Positions 61,575 to 64,000 of a DNA stretch of 64,000 nt are shown piece by piece. Made by a program: the position numbers and the translations under genes. This DNA is from Lentzea albidocapillata (lineage in GTDB: Bacteria; Actinomycetota; Actinomycetes; Mycobacteriales; Pseudonocardiaceae): assembly GCF_000719115.1 (NCBI RefSeq), contig NZ_JOEA01000008.1:124001-188000 (forward strand). The letters are read 5' to 3'. The notes under the pieces were generated by a model that searched no databases, was not told the DNA's origin, and saw only the letters and a program-made list of their open reading frames with translations. Each line of letters begins with the position of its first letter. Position 1 is the stretch's first letter.

Positions 61575-61797
61575 GCAGGCGAGACTAGCGCTGCACGCTC
61601 CCATGCAACAGCTCTCCAGCGACCCGATTGGGCGATAGAAGTCGTGCTATTGCACGGTATATGTTGCATGGGTCGACGGGACTGCTGGCCTCGATGGCCG
61701 GGCCGTCACGTGGTGGTGAAGCGCCCCTGCAGTCCCGTCGGCCCAGCAGAAGTGCCCGCTACGGGCACCCGGGCTCGACGGAAGGGGTGTCGGGGCG

Positions 61798-62112
61798 ATG
61801 GACGTAGTGTTCGACGAGCTGCACCGCAGGGTGAAGAGCTACCTGGCGACCGTGAAGAACGTGGCCGCCGATGGCGGCAACGAGGCCGCGCTGGTCATCG
61901 CTCGCGACGAACTGCCGTTGATCGTCGACGCCTTCGACGCGCTGTTCGGCGGGCACATCCCGGACGACAACGGTCACTGCCGCCAGTGCCACCGAGCGGG
62001 CCGGTGGTGGCGGCGACGCCGGGTGCCTTGCCGGGTGTTCCTACAAGCCCAGATCGCCCTGTTCCATCCTGTCGGCCATGGCCGTCACGCCCTGACGAGG
62101 GCCGAGTTGTGA
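61798..62112 (+). CDS. Hypothetical protein of DUF397/XRE neighbourhoods
   Basis: 104 residues. Helical N-terminus and a C-terminal zinc-finger-like run (HIPDDNGHCRQCHRAGRWWRRRRVPCRVF) with three Cys and several His. Proteins of this kind lie next to the XRE/DUF397 pairs in actinomycetes. Its stop overlaps the next gene (GTGA), divergent from the regulator upstream. Confidence 0.65.
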   Translation: MDVVFDELHRRVKSYLATVKNVAADGGNEAALVIARDELPLIVDAFDALFGGHIPDDNGHCRQCHRAGRWWRRRRVPCRVFLQAQIALFHPVGHGRHALTRAEL

Positions 62113-62453
62113 ACGCCCGCGCTCTTGATGCGGTCACGCAGATGCAGCGCCTGCGGCATCTGCACCAAGTGCGGGACTGGTCCTTCGACCCGGTCCGCTC
62201 ACCCGACCCGCCGCACGAGCTGGTGGAGCTGATCTATTCGTTCTGCCACGGCCAGTGGCTCGATGTGCTGCGGGTCAGATCGGACACCGACGCCCAGGCC
62301 GGGCGGTTCCTCACCGAGTCGATGGTCGGTGGCGGTTGTCCTCGGGCGTGCTGGCTGGCCACGGGCACGCTCGCCGACGTGCTGGACGGCCTGGACGACC
62401 TACCGCTACCGATGTCGCGGCTGGCTCCCGTCTTCTCCTACCCGCGATCGTGA
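62109..62453 (+). CDS. Hypothetical protein
   Basis: 114 residues, GTG start overlapping the preceding stop (GTGA). No known motif; it has a Cys near the middle (SFCHGQWLDVLRV) and a Gly-Cys-rich stretch (VGGGCPRACWLA). It is coupled to the gene before it and probably shares its role. Not recognised. Confidence 0.55.
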   Translation: MNARALDAVTQMQRLRHLHQVRDWSFDPVRSPDPPHELVELIYSFCHGQWLDVLRVRSDTDAQAGRFLTESMVGGGCPRACWLATGTLADVLDGLDDLPLPMSRLAPVFSYPRS

Positions 62454-62460
62454 GGTGACC

Positions 62461-62919
62461 ATGTCCATGCCCCGCAATGCAATTCGTCTCGGCCTCGGCG
62501 TCCGAGAGGGACCGCAGACCGAGTTCGAGGCCGCCGCACAGTCCTATCAGGACGAGTACGGATGGACGGTGGGTGTGTACCGGACCGGTGTGTGGCTGGT
62601 CTCCGGTCGCGAGATCGACGCGCTGGACATGCCCAGGAAGCTCGGAGAGCGAGCGCGAACCGCACTGGGGGACTCCGTACCGCTGTTCGAGTCGCCTGAC
62701 GACCACGGTGTGCGCTGGGTGTTCCTCGTCGTGTCGCACGCCGGCCCTCCTCTTCCGGAGGTAGCCGAACAGGGCGTCGATCATGTCGGGGCCGGGCGGT
62801 GCGTCGATCTGCCGCCCAGCCGGTTCGGACTGCACCGGTTGCGGTGGATCACCGAACCGGGTGGTGTGGAAGTTCCTGACTTCACGACCGTGACACACGC
62901 GACCCTCCAGTCGAGGTGA
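62461..62919 (+). CDS. Hypothetical protein
   Basis: 152 residues from ATG 62461, 7 bases after the preceding stop, with GTGAGGTGACC upstream. The N-terminal part (FEAAAQSYQDEYGWTVGVYRTGVWLVSG) faintly recalls bifunctional primase/polymerase N-termini, but no catalytic residues are visible. Part of the small-protein set that goes with XRE/DUF397 genes. Confidence 0.55.
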   Translation: MSMPRNAIRLGLGVREGPQTEFEAAAQSYQDEYGWTVGVYRTGVWLVSGREIDALDMPRKLGERARTALGDSVPLFESPDDHGVRWVFLVVSHAGPPLPEVAEQGVDHVGAGRCVDLPPSRFGLHRLRWITEPGGVEVPDFTTVTHATLQSR

Positions 62920-62941
62920 TCGTGTGCGCTCCCGATCGGAA

Positions 62942-63262
62942 ATGACACCACCGGAACGCAAAGTCGTTGCGGTGAAAGGTCTTACGCCGCCCCGCCCATT
63001 CCGCTGGCTGCCGTACCTCGGGGCGCGACATGCGATCCCCCGGGCACTGGCGGCTCCGGGTGCATGCGGAGAGGCGCTGTGCGGTGCTGAGGTTGTGGTT
63101 CCGGAGAAGGCGCCGCCGAAGTACCCGGACGGGTTGTGGAGCGAGTGCCCGCAATGCGATCGGCAGTGGCGTCGGCAGACAGGTCTGGCGCAACGGCCCT
63201 GGCGGCCCGACGCCACCAGACGTGAACGTCGAAAATGGATTCACGAATCAAGAACAGGTTGA
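62942..63262 (+). CDS. Small zinc-finger-like protein
   Basis: 106 residues from ATG 62942 (GTG 62924 is an alternative). Cys in EALCGAEVV and CPQCDRQWRRQTGL give a likely zinc-binding pair as seen in actinomycete zinc-ribbon proteins beside XRE genes. Basic C-terminus. Function unknown; likely a partner of the regulator that follows after 6 bases. Confidence 0.6.
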   Translation: MTPPERKVVAVKGLTPPRPFRWLPYLGARHAIPRALAAPGACGEALCGAEVVVPEKAPPKYPDGLWSECPQCDRQWRRQTGLAQRPWRPDATRRERRKWIHESRTG

Positions 63263-63268
63263 TGGCAC

Positions 63269-64000
63269 ATGGCGTTGGATCTGGTCGACGGGAGAGCAAG
63301 CCTGGAAGTCCGGGCGTTGAGCCGGACCGTGCTGGACTGGCGGACGAAACGTGGCTGGTCTCTCGCGGAGCTGGGTGAGCTGGTCGGCTTCTCGGCGGCC
63401 AAGCTGTCGCAACTCTGCAGGGCCGTACTGCGCATGTCTCCGCTCGAAGTCGTGGCGATCGGCGCGGTGTGCGGCGCGTCCGACGAGGAAGTCGAGCTCT
63501 GCGTTCGCGTGGCACAGCGCGCTGTCGACCCTGGCATGTGGGATCGGATCAACGGTGACGCGTGGGCACGGCTGACGTGGACCCCGTGGGACGTCATGGC
63601 CGAAGCGAGCGAACTGGTGATCGTGGCGGACAACGTGCTGCCTGAGCTCGTGCGCGTCGACTCCTACCACGCGGCTCTGCTGGAGTCCGGGGCCGCTGTG
63701 AACGAGCTTGACCTCGCGCTGCAGCACGAGGTCCTCAAACGCCTGGGGGTGGACGCCAGGGACGCCGCGCGGCCGGGCAGTCCGCGACGATTGCGTGTGC
63801 GGCTGATCGTGACCGAGTCGCTCATCAGGGACACCGTCGGTGGCGCGCGGGTGATGGCAGACCAGCTGGAGCGCTTGGAGGAGCTGACCGAACTGCCTGG
63901 GTTCGAGTTCCTAGTTGTGGATGGCGATGCGGGGCCGTACTTCGGCCAAGGCACGTCGTTCACGATGATGCGGTTCGCCGAGAAACGTTTCGATGATGTC
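63269..64000 (+). CDS. XRE-family DUF5753 regulator, cut by the window edge
   Basis: 244 residues are visible and the frame is open at the end of the window. Helix-turn-helix near 20-60 (VLDWRTKRGWSLAELGELVGFSAAKLSQLCR), then a DUF5753-like part (IVADNVLPELVRVDSYHAALLESG; LIVTESLIRDTVGGARVMADQLERLEEL). The Ser-Glu-Ser-Leu-Ile segment stands where DUF5753 proteins have DEAxL. Second regulator of this class in the region, in opposite orientation to the first. C-terminus and partner are outside. Confidence 0.88.
   Translation, partial: MALDLVDGRASLEVRALSRTVLDWRTKRGWSLAELGELVGFSAAKLSQLCRAVLRMSPLEVVAIGAVCGASDEEVELCVRVAQRAVDPGMWDRINGDAWARLTWTPWDVMAEASELVIVADNVLPELVRVDSYHAALLESGAAVNELDLALQHEVLKRLGVDARDAARPGSPRRLRVRLIVTESLIRDTVGGARVMADQLERLEELTELPGFEFLVVDGDAGPYFGQGTSFTMMRFAEKRFDDV

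Overview
The window is high-GC actinomycete chromosome. The gene types (XRE/DUF5753 plus DUF397 pairs, a DUF2637 plasmid-spread protein, GTG starts, 4-nt ATGA/GTGA gene overlaps) fit Pseudonocardiales such as Lentzea, Saccharothrix or Amycolatopsis; the genus is inference. No rRNA, tRNA or CRISPR was seen.

Layout. (1) 1-23.2 kb, ordinary chromosome: an FtsX-type permease tail, a small MT0933-like antitoxin, a membrane NACHT NTPase, a tandem double-psi barrel protein, RecQ, a secreted CocE/NonD hydrolase, a maleylacetate-reductase-like dehydrogenase, a membrane esterase coupled to an MprF-like lysyl-PG synthase, a LuxR/ATPase regulator, two tandem LysE exporters, a CitA/CitB-type two-component system divergent from a tripartite tricarboxylate transporter (TctC-B-A), and an XRE regulator convergent with a ClpP pair. 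One of the two ClpPs lacks the catalytic serine, and the regulator and the clpP pair share a candidate operator. (2) 23.2-39.7 kb, an unrecognised biosynthetic operon of 14 genes on the minus strand, almost all translationally coupled. It starts with a MIO (tyrosine-type) ammonia-lyase/aminomutase and ends with an ornithine/lysine N-monooxygenase and a strong hairpin terminator. It has a short class II DAHP synthase, a free carrier protein, three adenylate-forming enzymes, an ATP-grasp ligase, a BioF2/FemAB-like acyltransferase, a fused tautomerase, an alpha/alpha-toroid protein and an MFS exporter, but no intact PKS or NRPS. A fossil NRPS adenylation domain lies just past the terminator. (3) 39.9-44.9 kb, mobile-element debris: a shattered serine recombinase, repeats and hairpins, then a DUF2637 (SpdB-like) gene and several orphan genes. 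(4) 44.9-60.3 kb, a defence island that is visibly less GC-rich. A coupled minus-strand operon encodes NERD-SF1 helicase, DrmA-like helicase, DrmB-like DUF1998 protein, a 1051-aa giant and an AIPR protein. The giant fuses a degenerate SF1 helicase, an RpoD-like sigma-70 and a degenerate MutL/Hsp90-type GHKL domain. Divergently encoded is a C5-cytosine methyltransferase with a C-terminal EndoIII-like [4Fe-4S] region, convergent with a Vsr endonuclease. (5) 60.4-64 kb: DUF397/XRE pairs and their usual small neighbours.

The best candidate for an undescribed system is the DISARM-related island with its sigma-factor fusion. It suggests a defence operon that carries its own RNA polymerase specificity factor, joined to two inactivated ATPase folds. 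The second candidate is the NRPS/PKS-free pathway in region 2, which may build a tyrosine-derived acyl or beta-amino-acid product joined to an N-hydroxylated diamine. Both are inference from domain content.
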